64,000 bases of DNA, taken from Neoceratodus forsteri (lineage: Eukaryota > Chordata > Ceratodontiformes > Ceratodontidae). A program made the position numbers and the translations under genes. The notes under the pieces are model-generated. The model made no database searches. It was not told the DNA's origin and saw only the letters and a list, made by a program, of their open reading frames with translations. Position 1 is the stretch's first letter. Every line of letters starts with the position of its first letter. The stretch spans positions 1,801,726,967-1,801,790,966 of the forward strand of contig CM057450.1 in the NCBI GenBank assembly GCA_016271365.2, read 5' to 3'. Below, in pieces: positions 46,570-57,226 of the stretch.

Positions 46570-47560
46570 TCAAGACAGGAGGCCTTGCAAGACTTCTAAG
46601 CCGAAGCCTGCTGTACGGCGAGAGGCAATGTCCAAACTGTAATGTTTTGTAAAGGTATGGATGGAAGTCCAAGTGGAGGCAGCACAGATGTCCGCCGCAG
46701 ACACATTCTTGAAACAAGCCGCAGAGGCTGCTACTCCACGAGTGGAGTGACCTCTGACTTGACCTGGTAGGGTCTTGTTGTACTTGTCATAACAGAAAGT
46801 GATGCAATGAGCCAACCACTTTGATAGGCATTGCTTGGAGACAGCATTGCCTTCCCTTTTGTGAGCAAAAGAGACGAACAACTGATCAGTCTTTCTGAGA
46901 TCCTTCGTCCTATCGGTGTAGTATCTCAGAATCCTGTGGACATCCATGGTATGGAGCAAGTATTCTCCCAGGTTGGAGTACTGCGTGAAAAAGGCAGGTA
47001 ACTCAATAGACTGATTTTAGGTAGATTCCACTACCACTTTCGGAAGAAACTTAGGGTTCAAAGTAAGAGCTACTCGCTCAAGTAGAAAATCAGATAGGGA
47101 CTTTACACATAAGGGACTGAGCTCTGAAATCTCACAGCAGAAGTAATGGCCACCAAGAAGAGCGTCTTCCACGAATAAAACTTCAAGTCTGCGGAAGCCG
47201 CAGGCTCAAAAGGAGGAAGGGTAAGTTTCTCGAGAACAAAGTTCAAATCCCAAGGGGGAGCAGGAGTCTGAACAGGGGGCCTGAGATGAAGGACCCTCTG
47301 AGAAAGGTCTTGGATACCTCTAATTGGGCAAAGGCTTTATCAGCAAAAGGAACATGGTAGGCTGAAATAGCAGCCATGTGAACCTTCAAAGAGGAGTGAC
47401 TGAGACCCAGGTCGAAAAGATGACGCAAATAATCGAGCAAATGGCCACAGGACAGGAGAAAGGCTCCACGTTCCTGGAGGCAGCCCAAATGGAAAATCAC
47501 TTCCATTTCATAGCGTAGGTGGACCTAGTGGAGGGTTTTCTAGCCTCCACCAGAATCTCT
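46570..47560 (-). pseudogene. Tyrosine recombinase of A4
   Basis: The C-terminal 129-codon frame is clean: GHSTRGVAASAACF (HxxR, near 46750), FTKHYSLDI (tyrosine, near 46650) and LQGLLS with stop at 46570. The segment between 46960 and 47240 is broken: box I reads TSAVRFQS near 47135, where other copies have TSARRISEL, which fits a two-base loss. The N-terminal helices (SHSSLKVHMAAISAYH, near 47390; YAMKWK near 47505) are in another frame. Confidence 0.8.
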
Positions 47561-49411
47561 GCCACCTCAGGAGAGACGCCAAAACGAGATTGGGCTAGGT
47601 CTGAGGGAGCCATGCATGAAGTTGGAGAGACTTGAGTCCCGGATGGACCAGGGTCCCCTGATCCTGGGTCAGCAATCCTCGAGATAAAGGAAGAGGAAGA
47701 GGAGGAACCTCTGAGTATTGTTGTAGAAGAGAGAACCAGATTTGCCTGGGACAGAAAGGAGCGATCAGAATCATTCTCGCTCCTTCCAACACGAGGGACC
47801 AGAGGAATTGGGGGAAAAGCATAGACGAATCTGTCCTTCCAGCTTAGAGACAGAGCGTCGCTCCAGAAAGCGCCTCGCTCTGGAGCGAGCGAGCAAAAGG
47901 TGGGAAGTTTTGCGTTTTGGGAAGAGGCGAACAGGTCTACCTGTGGAGTCCCCCAAAGCTGGAAGATGCCGTTTAGAACCTTTTGGTCCAGTTCCCACTC
48001 GTGTGGCAGAGCCGAGGAACGACTTAGCTTGTCTGCCAGGATATTGTCGACTCCTGGAACATGGATCGCGTGAGGTGAAGGTTGTGAAGCGTTGCCCATT
48101 CCCAAACCCTCACTGCTTCCCTGCACAGTGGGTAGGATCGAGTCCCTCCCTGCTTGTTGATGTACCACACCACGCACATGTTGTCCGTTTGAACAGCTAG
48201 GTGACCGGGAAGAATGTATTGGTGAAGGGCCTGGAGAGCATACAGAACTGCTCATAGCTCGAGCACATTGATGTGGAGAGCTAATTCAAATCTGGACCAT
48301 AAACCCTGGGTTCGGTGAGGACCCAGATGGGCTCCCCAACCTTCGCCTGATGCGTCCGTGGTCAGAGTCTGGGAGAGGAGGATGAAAGAAGGGGACCTCC
48401 CGGAACAGGTTCTCTCGAACCATCCACCATTGCAAGTCTCTTGACATCGGCGAGGAGATCAGCACCAGATGATCTAGGTCGTCCACAAGTTGATTGCACT
48501 GAGAGCGGAGAGTCCACTGAGAGATCCTCATGTGGAGTCGCGTGCGCGGAACCGTCGGGATGGCGGCCGTCATAAGCCCCAAAAGACGGAGCACCGACCT
48601 CGCCAGAACCTTCCTGCGTTCCAAAAGTAGGGAAATCTGTGACTGGAGGGAGGCCCCCCTGTCCGAAGGCAGGAAGACCTTGTACACTGTCGTATCGAGG
48701 ATTGCCCCGATGAACTGAAGTCTCTGGGAGAGGTCCAGATGAGACTTGGAATGGTTGATGGTGATACCCAGACAAGTGAAAACCTGCTGGGTGAGGGAGA
48801 GAAAATGCAGGAGTTCCTCCCTGGACGAGGCCGCCAGGAGCCAGTCGTCCAGGTAGGGAAACACCTGAACTCCCAAAGTACGCAGGTGGGCCGCTACCAC
48901 CGCCAGGCATTTGGTAAAACCCGGGAGCCGAGGAAAGACCAAAAGGAGTGCCCAGAATTGGTAATGGTCCCCCTGGAAAGCAAACCGGAGGTACTTTCGG
49001 TGCGAGGGACGAATGGGAATGTGCAGGTAAGCAACCTGCATATCCAGTGCACAAAGCCATTGGCCCGGCCGAAGAAGGGGCAGAAGGGTTTGAAGGGAGA
49101 GCATCCTGAACTTCTTGTATTCTACATAGAAATTCAGGGAGCTGAGATCGAGAATGGGTCTGAGATCTCCCGTCTTCTTTAGTACAAGGAAGAAATGGGA
49201 ATAGTAGCCCGTCCCGTGAAGGTGAGGAGGGACGGGTTCTATGGCCTGCTTCGCGAGGAGAGCAGATATTTCTTGCCTGACCAAAGGAAGATGGTCCCTT
49301 GAGTAACAGGACTTCAGAGGGGGGTGGCATGGAGGTTTCTGTAGAAACTCTATGGAGTGCCCCTCTGCGATAATCTGAAGCACCCATGAATCCGATGTTA
49401 TCCTCTCCCAA
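47497..49411 (-). pseudogene. Reverse transcriptase-RNase H of A4
   Basis: A 365-codon frame (48286-49383) runs from the N-terminal region through fingers (VLKKTGDLRPILDL), motif A (CALDMQVAYLH, the Asp kept, a following Asp replaced by Val), YLDDWLL (48843-48860) and the thumb to the start of RNase H (SDHGRIRRRLGSPSG is already shifted). The next part continues in a second frame (47497-48255) with GVDNILADKLSRSS, WGTPQVDLFASSQNAKLPTFCS and VYAFPPIPL. Only a few frame changes (near 48300 and 47800) are needed to explain it, so it is relatively young. Confidence 0.87.
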
Positions 49412-49486
49412 CCCGGAAGGTGGAGGGAGAACCTCCCTCCTACCGGTCCCTCCGGGGAGTCCGGAGGCGGTGGGAGAGTGAAGCAG

Positions 49487-51942
49487 TCAGGTGGTGTGGG
49501 GCAGCGCCACAGCTGTGGGGGCCCGGTGTATGGTGGCCCGCCTTCCTTGGGGTTTCGTTTGAGGCCGGTTGCATCTGCGAAAAGGACGGTGCTGCGGGGG
49601 ATGGGGACGGTACATGGAATCCACAGATTTCAGGGCTGTCCCCTTCTCCTGCAAGTCGGTGATGATGTCCTTGACATCACCACCGAAAAGCACCGAACTC
49701 CTGAAAGGTGCTTCCTGAATCGCTGACTGCACCTCCGGGACCAAACCTGATACTCGGAGCCAGGCGTGACTCTGAAGACTTATGGCAAACACGGAGCTCC
49801 GCCCTGCAGTGTCCACTGCATCGTAGGTCGTCCTCAGAATGTGACGACTGGCCGAACGAGCAGAACGGACAAGGTCAGCTAACTCCTGCTTGACTTGGGA
49901 GTCAGGCAAGGAGTCAATCTTAGATTCCGCCTGGGTATGGACAGCCTTCTGGTAATCCCCCATATGTGCTACATAATTTAGGGCCCTGATCCCCAGTGTG
50001 GAAGAAGCGTAGATCTTCCTTCCATATTGATCCAGAAGGCGAGATTCCTTATCCGGAGGAGACGAGCTCAGATGTTTAGGGTGTGCTGACCGGCCGTTAG
50101 CGGCGCTAATCACAACCGAGTCTGCATGGGGGTGAGAATCTAAAAAGTCTACACCCTCCGGAGCCTGGTATAGCCTGTTGGACTTCTGAGGAAGCGGGGC
50201 TAAAGCCGACGGTTGTTTCCAAATAGTGGAAACAAGGTGGGCATGAGGCTCAATCCAGGGTGGCACTAGAGTAGGGGCCGTAAGGAGCAAGTCCAGATGT
50301 TCGGCCAGTATAACCCGCTGAGGATCTGGCTCTAAGGAACGCCACTGATGTACTTCCTGAATCTTCCTGAGCAGCTCCGTGAATGACGGATCCTCCGGAG
50401 GAGACTTCGGAGGAGTCCTCGGCCAGGGCTTGGACGGAGAGCGAGGCTCGTCGTCTTTCTCGGAGCATCCATCGGAGGAATCTGAGGAGTCCGAGAGAGA
50501 AGAAGAAGAAGAAGAATTGGAAGCAGAGTAAGACTGCCTGACTCGTCTAGGGGGAGGAACGGGTTCCTTAGGGGGAATCCCTGGATGCGTGTTCTGCCCC
50601 TCTCTGGATCCAGAGGGAAGAGCTCGGGAATCCGGAGGCGGAGAGGGAGTGTGCCATCTGAGGCGTACAGGGGCTGGAGGTGGCACCGTCGCTGTAAGGT
50701 GGCCCTCGACTTCCTTGGTGAGCTGAGCCTTGGCCTCAGCCCACCAGGAGGCCAGAGTCTCCTGAAGATCCACCGGCGGCCTAGGGAGTGGTGGAGGAGG
50801 AGGAGGAGGGGGATAGTTATACGGATTATATACGTAAGGCGAGTATCCGTAACCCGGCTGCGGGAATACCGGAGCCGGGTATTGCGGCGTCGGGCACTGC
50901 GGACCCAGGTAAGCCGGGCGCTGGACACGACGGCAGATACCCCGGCACCAGAGGAGCTGCCGGAGCAGACGTCCTAGTAGGGAGCTCCACGGGCGGAACA
51001 ACAGTGATAGGGCCCGTGGGGGAGGGCCCGGCTGGAAGAGGAATATCCCCGGGCTGCCGGAACCGGTGTCCGAGGGCCGCGCCGGATCCGCTCCTGTGGG
51101 AGGAGGGTCTGATGGCGGAAAGGCATCCTGAGCATCGCTCGGGGACGGAGGAGAAAAGTCCCCGGGGTCAGGCAGGGGGGGACTCGGGCTCCCTGGACGG
51201 CAGCGAAGGCTGCGGAGAACCTGGGACAACAGATGATGGAGGGTCTGTCGTAGGCTCAGACGCCCGGCGCTCGTCGGAGGAGCCGACGTGCGACTTAGGG
51301 GCTGAATCCCGGCGGACACCAGAGGAGCCGGCGTCCGACTTAAGGGGTCCCTTGTCGGATGCGGGCTGAGGGTGGGAAGCAGCCCAGTCCGAGGGGGGAC
51401 GCCGCGGCGCTCAAGGGTCGGGCGCCTTAGCGGCCTTCTCGGTGGATATCAGAGGAGCGTTGTCTCGCTTATGGGAAGCGCCCGTGCCAGTGAGCCGCAA
51501 GCCTCTGCGGCGTACTGGGGCAGAAGCCTCCTTTGCCGGAGACGCCCGAGGGCTCGAAGCGTGAGCCCAACGGGTGGGGATGCCTCCTCCAAAGCCTTGG
51601 AGGCTGCCGCTGGCGATCTCTCGAGGGACGTTACCTGAGCCGGGCTCCGCCGGAGTCGGAGGAGGAGGCCTCTCCGGTGCCTTCTTTGTCCCACTTCTTG
51701 TGTCCTTCTGGGGAGGTCGACGCCTGCCTAAGCATCTTCAACTCCTTCTCCATTGCAGACATCTTCTTTTTAAGGAGATGGGCTTGCAAGGACTGCTGGC
51801 GTCGTCTGCGGGTGGCCGATTGAAATGCAGGCAATGCGGCACTTTACTGCGTGGTCGGGGCCTAAACAAAAAGGCAGAGGGAGTGACCGTCTCAGGAGGC
51901 AGTTACCAGACGAGTCGCACTTATTTTTGAAGGGGACGACAT
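49487..51942 (-). pseudogene. Gag-like ORF1 of A4, with 610 codons open
   Basis: The family start is at 51940-51942 (MSSPSKISATRL), followed by a stop after about 15 codons and a CLGPDHAVKC cluster in another frame. From 51319 to 49487 one frame stays open for 610 codons. It covers a proline-rich domain with PPPPPPPLPRPP (near 50790), a serine/aspartate run (SNSSSSSSLSDSSDSSD, near 50500), PPDKESRLLDQYGRKIYAS, TTYDAVDTAGRSS, LQSHAWLRVSGL and FRSSVLFGGDVKDII. It ends in a basic tail. This is the longest open frame of any element in the window. Confidence 0.8.
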
Positions 51943-52029
51943 AAACCGACGTTCACCTGACGAAAAAATACCAAAATACTGATAAGTTTCGGTTAAAAAC
52001 CAATGAAGTAACAGGGTTGAGCTACAAAC

Positions 52030-52250
52030 TTTACCGCGAGGCGCTGCACGAGCTGACGGCGGGAAAGAACAGGAAGGCGGACGTCCAGGACCGCCACTTT
52101 ATACCGACGTCGTCTGACGCTGGTCACCTGACTTGGGGGCGGTTCCTCGCCAGGGACTGCTAGCTAGAAATTTTTCCGTGGGGTCCTGCCGCCTGCTGAC
52201 GTCAATCCTATATGTAATTACCTACTGCAAGAGCTCTCTCGAAGTAAGAT
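52030..52250. repeat. Right ITR of A4 with sense promoter-like sites
   Basis: Inverted partner of 46115-46300, ending tcgaagtaagat. Confidence 0.84.
52098..52112 (-). promoter_or_regulatory. TATA box and CRE-like site of A4
   Basis: On minus the order is cgacgtcgg, then TATAAA (52103 to 52098), 156 bases before the gag start at 51942. Spacing and orientation suit a promoter for gag-RT transcription. Confidence 0.55.
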
Positions 52251-52861
52251 CTGCACAACACTGTAAAAACCCGTGGCGCCGAGGATAGTCCAAAGGGCAG
52301 GACTCTGAACTGATAATGCTGTCCCAGAGCCACAAACCTCAGGAATTTGTGATCCCTTGGGTGAATAGAAATGTGCTGGTAAGCATCCTGCATGTCTAGG
52401 GAGGCAAGCCAGTCGTGTTGATGAAGCAAAGGTAACAAGGTTCCTAGAGAAATCATTCTGAATTTCTCCTTGGGCAGAAATTTGTTTAGTTTTCCGAGAT
52501 CCAAAATGGGGCACATGCCCCCGGTTTTCTCTGGAACCAGAAAGTAATGGGAGAGAACCCTGTGTTCGACATGCAGCGGCACTACTTCTACTGCCCTGTT
52601 GTTCAGAAGGCCCTGAATCTTGGCGGCAAGAAGGTCTGACTGAAGGGTTGACAGTCTGGGCTGTCGATTGGGGGGACGATCCAGAGGGGTCTCCACAAGA
52701 TTGAGTGAATACCTCTCGCGGATTATCCGAAGGACCCATTTGTCTGAGGTTATGGACTTCCATTGATTGTAGAAGTGCATCAGACGACCTCCCACCGCTG
52801 AGGAAAAGTCCACCTTGGGCAGTTGAGATGGGACTTGGGCCAGCAACTCATAGGGTGGCAC
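52251..52861 (-). pseudogene. RT fingers and palm start of B2, right of A4
   Basis: It opens with YELLAQVPSQLPKVDFSSAVGG and GRLMHFYNQWKSITSDKWV, then a shifted VPEKTGGMCPILDLGKLNKF, motif A SLDMQDAYQH (near 52400) and FGLSSAPRVFT before A4 cuts it. The fingers segment WRPILDL-type residue R is changed (MCPILDL). It joins 44780-46092. Confidence 0.83.
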
Positions 52862-54737
52862 TGGGCGCTTTGGGCCCTTGCGCTTTCTGTTGTGTTTTCT
52901 TTTGAGGCTGGGAAGTTTGATTTTTATGGAAACTTCCTCTGCCTCGAAAGGACTGACGGTTATGAAACTGGCGTTTATTGAAACTCCCTCGAGAGGGGAC
53001 AGGAGTAGGTCGAGCCAACTTAATGGCTGACCTAGTCTTTTGCGTAGCTTCTAGAGCCTGTTCTACCTGATGACCGAAAAGATACGCACCATCAAAAGGC
53101 AACGCCATTACCTGCTGCTGTGCGTCATTCGTGAAGCCTGAAGTCAGCAGCCAGGAATGACGGCGGGTACAAATACCAGCGGCCGCCGCTCGCGAAGCAG
53201 TGTCGAAAGCATCCATAGCTGCTTTAACCTGTTGGTTGTTAGATTCGATACCTCTGGTAATGGTTTGAAGAAGCTCTGGCTTTATATCCGATTCCGGTAG
53301 AGCTTCAACCATGTGTTTGATAGAGTGCCAAAGGATATACTCATATTGAGAGAAATAGCCTTGGTAGCTGGCTATACACGTGACACTTAGGGTGGAAGCA
53401 GCAAAGACTCTTACCTAAGGTGTCTATCTTACAAGATTCTTGTTAATAGGTCGAGCTGTAGTAGTTTGGGAAGGACGCATCTATCATTCTCTGCCAGTAC
53501 TACAATAGGATCCGCAGGCTTGAGACGCAAAATGGGTTGATCCTTGGGGGCTGAGCATTTCCTATCTATGGATTTAGCCACCGAAGGTGTGAGAGCAGGA
53601 TTATTCCATACCATTTGAGACAGCATCTCGAAGGAAGGCTGAACCGCAGGAGTCAAATCCGTAGGGATCTCCGGAGCATGAAGGTATTGGAGTCTTAATT
53701 GCCTAGGATCGATGTCTGTAGTCTGGAGAGAAAGAGTGGAAATAAAATTTTTCAGCAGAGACTTAAAGGGCAGGTCCTCGACCACAGGCTCTGCAGCAGG
53801 AATAGGTCCTGCTTCATCCACTTCATCACCCAGCCGAAGGTCTGGGTCAGGCTCAATGTCATCTCCTGACAGTCCAGAAGAGACTGTATGGACAGGAAAG
53901 GAGTGAAAATCAGAGGAAAAGGATGAAGGAAAAGAGTGAAAGGAGGAGTCCTGAAAAGCGGAAGACGCCCTAAGAGCCCCCGGCGCCGCTGAGGCGTACG
54001 GCGCCGAATAAGCACACTGCGCCGAGATGATGGACGGCGCCGCAACACCTACACGGCGCCGACAGACGCATCAGCGCCGAGAGTGACATCGATGCCAAGG
54101 GCACCAAAACACTCCAAGACTCTGAAAACAGGATTTGAGGTTATGAGGAAGAACAGCAGGAGAAAAGGCATCAGTGTGGCCCCCGCGCGCAGCCATGTGG
54201 GGGCACTTAACTACGGAGGTCGACGCAATCAAGACGGTGTCACAGGAACAGGAGGCTCAATCACTTACCTGGTCACCCAAGAAGCCCAAGGCCCCTGAGT
54301 GACCGAGCCAGGTAGCTGAACCAACCTCCGAGCCCACTGCTCCATAAGAGCGCCCACTGATGAAGTTGCTCATCTGAAGACCTACCAGCGGGCGGGTAGG
54401 GCCCGATGTCAAAGACGCTGGCTACCAGAAACAGAAACTGGCGACTCGAAGGAGGACCGCAACTAGCCCCAATAACCCGACCGCTCTACGTGCAGACACA
54501 TCAGAGGCGACCTCGGTGATGCCTTCTCGCTTTTGACCTGTCGAAATAAGAAGAAGAGTCGAGTCAACAAGTTTTGTGAATGCGACTGCTTATTTTATGC
54601 TTCCTAGGGTCCGCCAGTCCCTCGGCATTGACTGACTGTTGTCAGACCCCTTCCGGAGAAGGCGCGGACCCGAACCCAGCCCGACTGACTGAACAGCTTT
54701 CATACGAAGTCTCCCTATCGTCACCTGACCTGCTCAT
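52848..54737 (-). pseudogene. Gag-like ORF1 of B2
   Basis: The start at 54735-54737 gives MSRSGDDRETSYESCSVSRAG, parallel to B1. The frame 52848-53312 carries MVEALPESDIKPELLQTITR, MDAFDTASRAAAAGICTRRH, SWLLTSGFTNDAQQQVMALPF and the RGRGSFHKNQ basic tail; this is the gag domain shared with A, C, E and F. A further block, PFKSLLKNFISTLSLQ and SIDRKCSAPKDQPIL, lies at 53429-53821. Breaks occur near 53330, 53830 and 54050. Confidence 0.77.
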
Positions 54738-54839
54738 GGTCGACTCCATCAAAGTAGGCTGAGACTTCTTTTAAAATAAGAATAAACTTAAGCGATACTT
54801 ATTCGAGATATTACTACAAAATAACAAAAGTGAAAACTA

Positions 54840-55108
54840 TGCTGCTAGGTTGAAGTTTGACTCCCGGAGGGCGAGCGACGTCGTCACTGAAGCACACTCG
54901 ATGGCGGGAAAAAAGGAACTGAGGCGGTTGGAGGGTCGACGCCGAGATAGTCATTACCGCATGAGCTGAGGCTCGCGGTGCCGCTCCTCGCGGCTCCATC
55001 TCTGGCGCTGGCCATCCAGCAAAAAAGTCTGCTCCCACTGGGTCCTAGTGCCTCCGGCGCAGATCCCAATAGTGTGAATGAGTGGTGGAGACTTATGTCC
55101 AGGAAGAT
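54840..55108. repeat. Right ITR of B2
   Basis: Contains cactaggacccagtgggagc on minus, pairs inversely with the left ITR from 43220 onward, and ends ccaggaagat before F sequence resumes (acaagaaacagc). Confidence 0.83.
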
Positions 55109-55460
55109 ACAAGAAACAGCTGCCAAATGTACTTTAAGGGTAGCTGGCCTGAGGCCTAGGCCATTAAGATGGACCATATAGTCCAGAATCGTAGGCAACT
55201 CAGCAGAATCTGGAGAAATATTTTTCTTAGAAAACCAAATGCTGAATCTTTTCCATTTGGAGTTGTAAGTCTTTCTGGTGGAAGGCTTTCGAGAAGCCTT
55301 AAGGATATCCAGAGCCCCTTGGGAAAGATGCAGATCAGCAATAACTCTTCAAGAGCCATGCCTTGAGATTGAGAGACCGAAGATTCGGGTACCAAATCCT
55401 CCCCTGAGAGAATGTCAACAGGTTGTAACTCCTGGGAAGAGAAAGGGGAAGGTGGACTGC
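55109..55460 (-). pseudogene. Tyrosine recombinase of F, N-terminal part
   Basis: The core-binding domain of F: TILDYMVHLNGLGLRPATLKV and HLAAVSC run directly into B2 at 55108. Removing B2 rejoins the codons for HLAAVSC and FLSAGKPSS in frame. Farther upstream, 55220-55300 matches the YALKWK-type helix in a shifted form. The segment overlaps the end of the RT frame. Confidence 0.78.
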
Positions 55461-57200
55461 TAGGAACAGCAACAGGGCTGTCTGGCCCAGTCTGGAGCAA
55501 TCAGAATCACTTTGCATGGTTGTGACCTTATCTTGACTAACACTTTGAACAAGAGAGGGAAAGGGGGAAAAGCATACAGAAATTTCCCTTCCCAATTCAC
55601 GATCAGAGCATCCAGGGGGACTGAGCCCAAGACTGGGGGTCTGCAACAAAAGAGAGGAAGTTGGTGATTGTATGGGGTTGCAAAAAGATCCATCTCTGGA
55701 GTGCCCCATCTCGAGAAAATCACTTTCAAAACTAGAGGATCTAGGGTCCATTCGTGATGGCACTGGGATAGTCTGCTCAGAGCATCTGCTAGGACATTGT
55801 CCTTCCCTGGGAGGTGAACTGCTATCAGAGAGGTTTGCAGGGAATAGGCCAGGGACCACAACTTCATTGCTTCTGTGCACAAGGCCGTAGACCGAGTGCC
55901 TCCCAGCTTGTTGATGTACCACATGGTGGTGGTGTTGTCTGCTCTGACCTGGACCATCTTGTTCTGCACAGATTTGGAAAAAGCTTGCAGTGCCGCAAAC
56001 ACGGCTCTGAGTTCTAAGAGACTGATGTGAAGCAGAGATTCCTGAGGTGACCACAGTCCTTGGGTGGTAAGATCCCCGAGATAGGCTCCCCAGCTCAGCA
56101 GGGAAACATCTGTGGTGAGTAACACTGAAAGAGACTGAGTGACAAAAGGAACCTCTTGTCTCAAATTGTCCTGATCCTGCCACCATTGCAAGGCCTGGAT
56201 CAGGGTTTGAATCACTGGGACTAGTTTGGCAAGGGAATCCTTTCTTTGGGACCAGAAGGCTCTTAAGTGGAACTGAATGTTCCTCATCTGGAATCTTGCT
56301 CATTGGACCACTGCTGTGGAAGCTGCCATGTGGCCCAGAAGCTGAAGGAAATGCTTTGCTGGTCGAGACATCTGAAGGGTGAATGAAGAGGCCAGTTCCA
56401 TGAGGGTCCTTGCCCTGTCCAGGGGAAGGAAGGCTCTTGCCTTTACTGTATCCAGCTCTGCCCCTATGAAGGTGAGGAGCTGTACTGGTTCAAGAACTGA
56501 CTTTGCAAGGCTGAGAAGGAATCCTAAGGAAGTGAGCATTTGGTGAGTCACTTGCAAATGTGACTTGACTTGGTCTGGAGACTGACCTACTATGAGCTAG
56601 TCGTCCAAGTATGGGAAGATGGAGATCTTTTTTCTCCTTAGGAAAGCAACCACTACTGCCAGGCACTTTGTGAAAACCCTTGGGGCTGATGTTAGGCCAA
56701 AGGACATTGCTCTGAATTGATAGTGGCCTGAGGGCAATCGAACCTGAGGTACTTTCTGTGGGAGCACCTGATGGGAATGTGAAAATAGGCATCTTTGAGG
56801 TCCAGGGAGGCTAGCCAGTCCCTGGCCTTAGAGAGGGAAGGATTATTCCCAGAGTCACCATTCTGAACTTTGGCTTAAAAGGTGTTTGTTCAGATATCTT
56901 AGGTCCAGGATGGGCTGCCATTCTCCTGTCTTTTGGGTTAGTTAGGAAGAACCTAGAGTACAATCTTTGCCCTTGTGTAGGTGGGAACCTCTATAGCTCT
57001 GAGAGCTAGGAGGGAAGAAACCTCTGCCTCTAAGGCAAGGGTCTCTGATAGAGTCGCTGGTGGAAAGGATCTGGTTCTCATCATGGGAAATTTTTTGAAG
57101 CTGAGAACCAGCCCCTGGCTTACTACTTCCAGGACCCACTTGTCTGATGTTACAGACTTCCAGTCCTGGACAAAGTAAGCCAGCCTGCTCCCTACTGGTA
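55335..57200 (-). pseudogene. Reverse transcriptase-RNase H of F
   Basis: RNase H is the best part: a 275-codon frame (55460-56287) has LLTTDVSLLSWGAYLG (first Asp), LLELRAVFAAL, VRADNTTTMWYINKLGG and GKDNVLADALSRL, followed by RWGTPEMDLFATPYN, LYAFPPFPLLFKVLVKI and LIAPDWARQ. The thumb is at 56300-56557. The palm reads FPYLDD followed by TAG where other copies have tryptophan (56597-56612), so translation would end just after the catalytic aspartates. The fingers (56860-57150) are recognisable only in pieces. Confidence 0.84.
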
Positions 57201-57226
57201 TGGGAGAATCGGCCCGGACAGACCCA

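Larger units (their letters stand above)
46093..52250 (-). mobile_element. DIRS-like retrotransposon A4, complete, nested in B2
   Basis: 6.16 kb from agtacagttac to cgaagtaagat: ITR and ICR (46093-46505), YR (46570-47560), RT (47497-49411), gag (49487-51942) and right ITR (52030-52250). The flanks gctgcgaga and ctgcacaac rejoin as in B1 (25508-25526). Its gag and RT frames are the longest here, consistent with being one of the last insertions. Confidence 0.89.
43195..55108 (-). mobile_element. DIRS-like retrotransposon B2, inserted in the F recombinase gene
   Basis: Left ITR and ICR 43195-43695, YR 43748-44918, RT 44780-46092 and 52251-52861, gag 52848-54737, right ITR 54840-55108. A4 (46093-52250) splits its RT. 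Without A4 it is about 5.75 kb. It ends ccaggaagat like B1. Confidence 0.87.

Noticed and set aside
43183..55117. acaagaa on both sides of B2 as a target-site duplication
   Set aside because: Both copies fit the expected recombinase protein when B2 is removed, and no other DIRS copy here shows a duplication.
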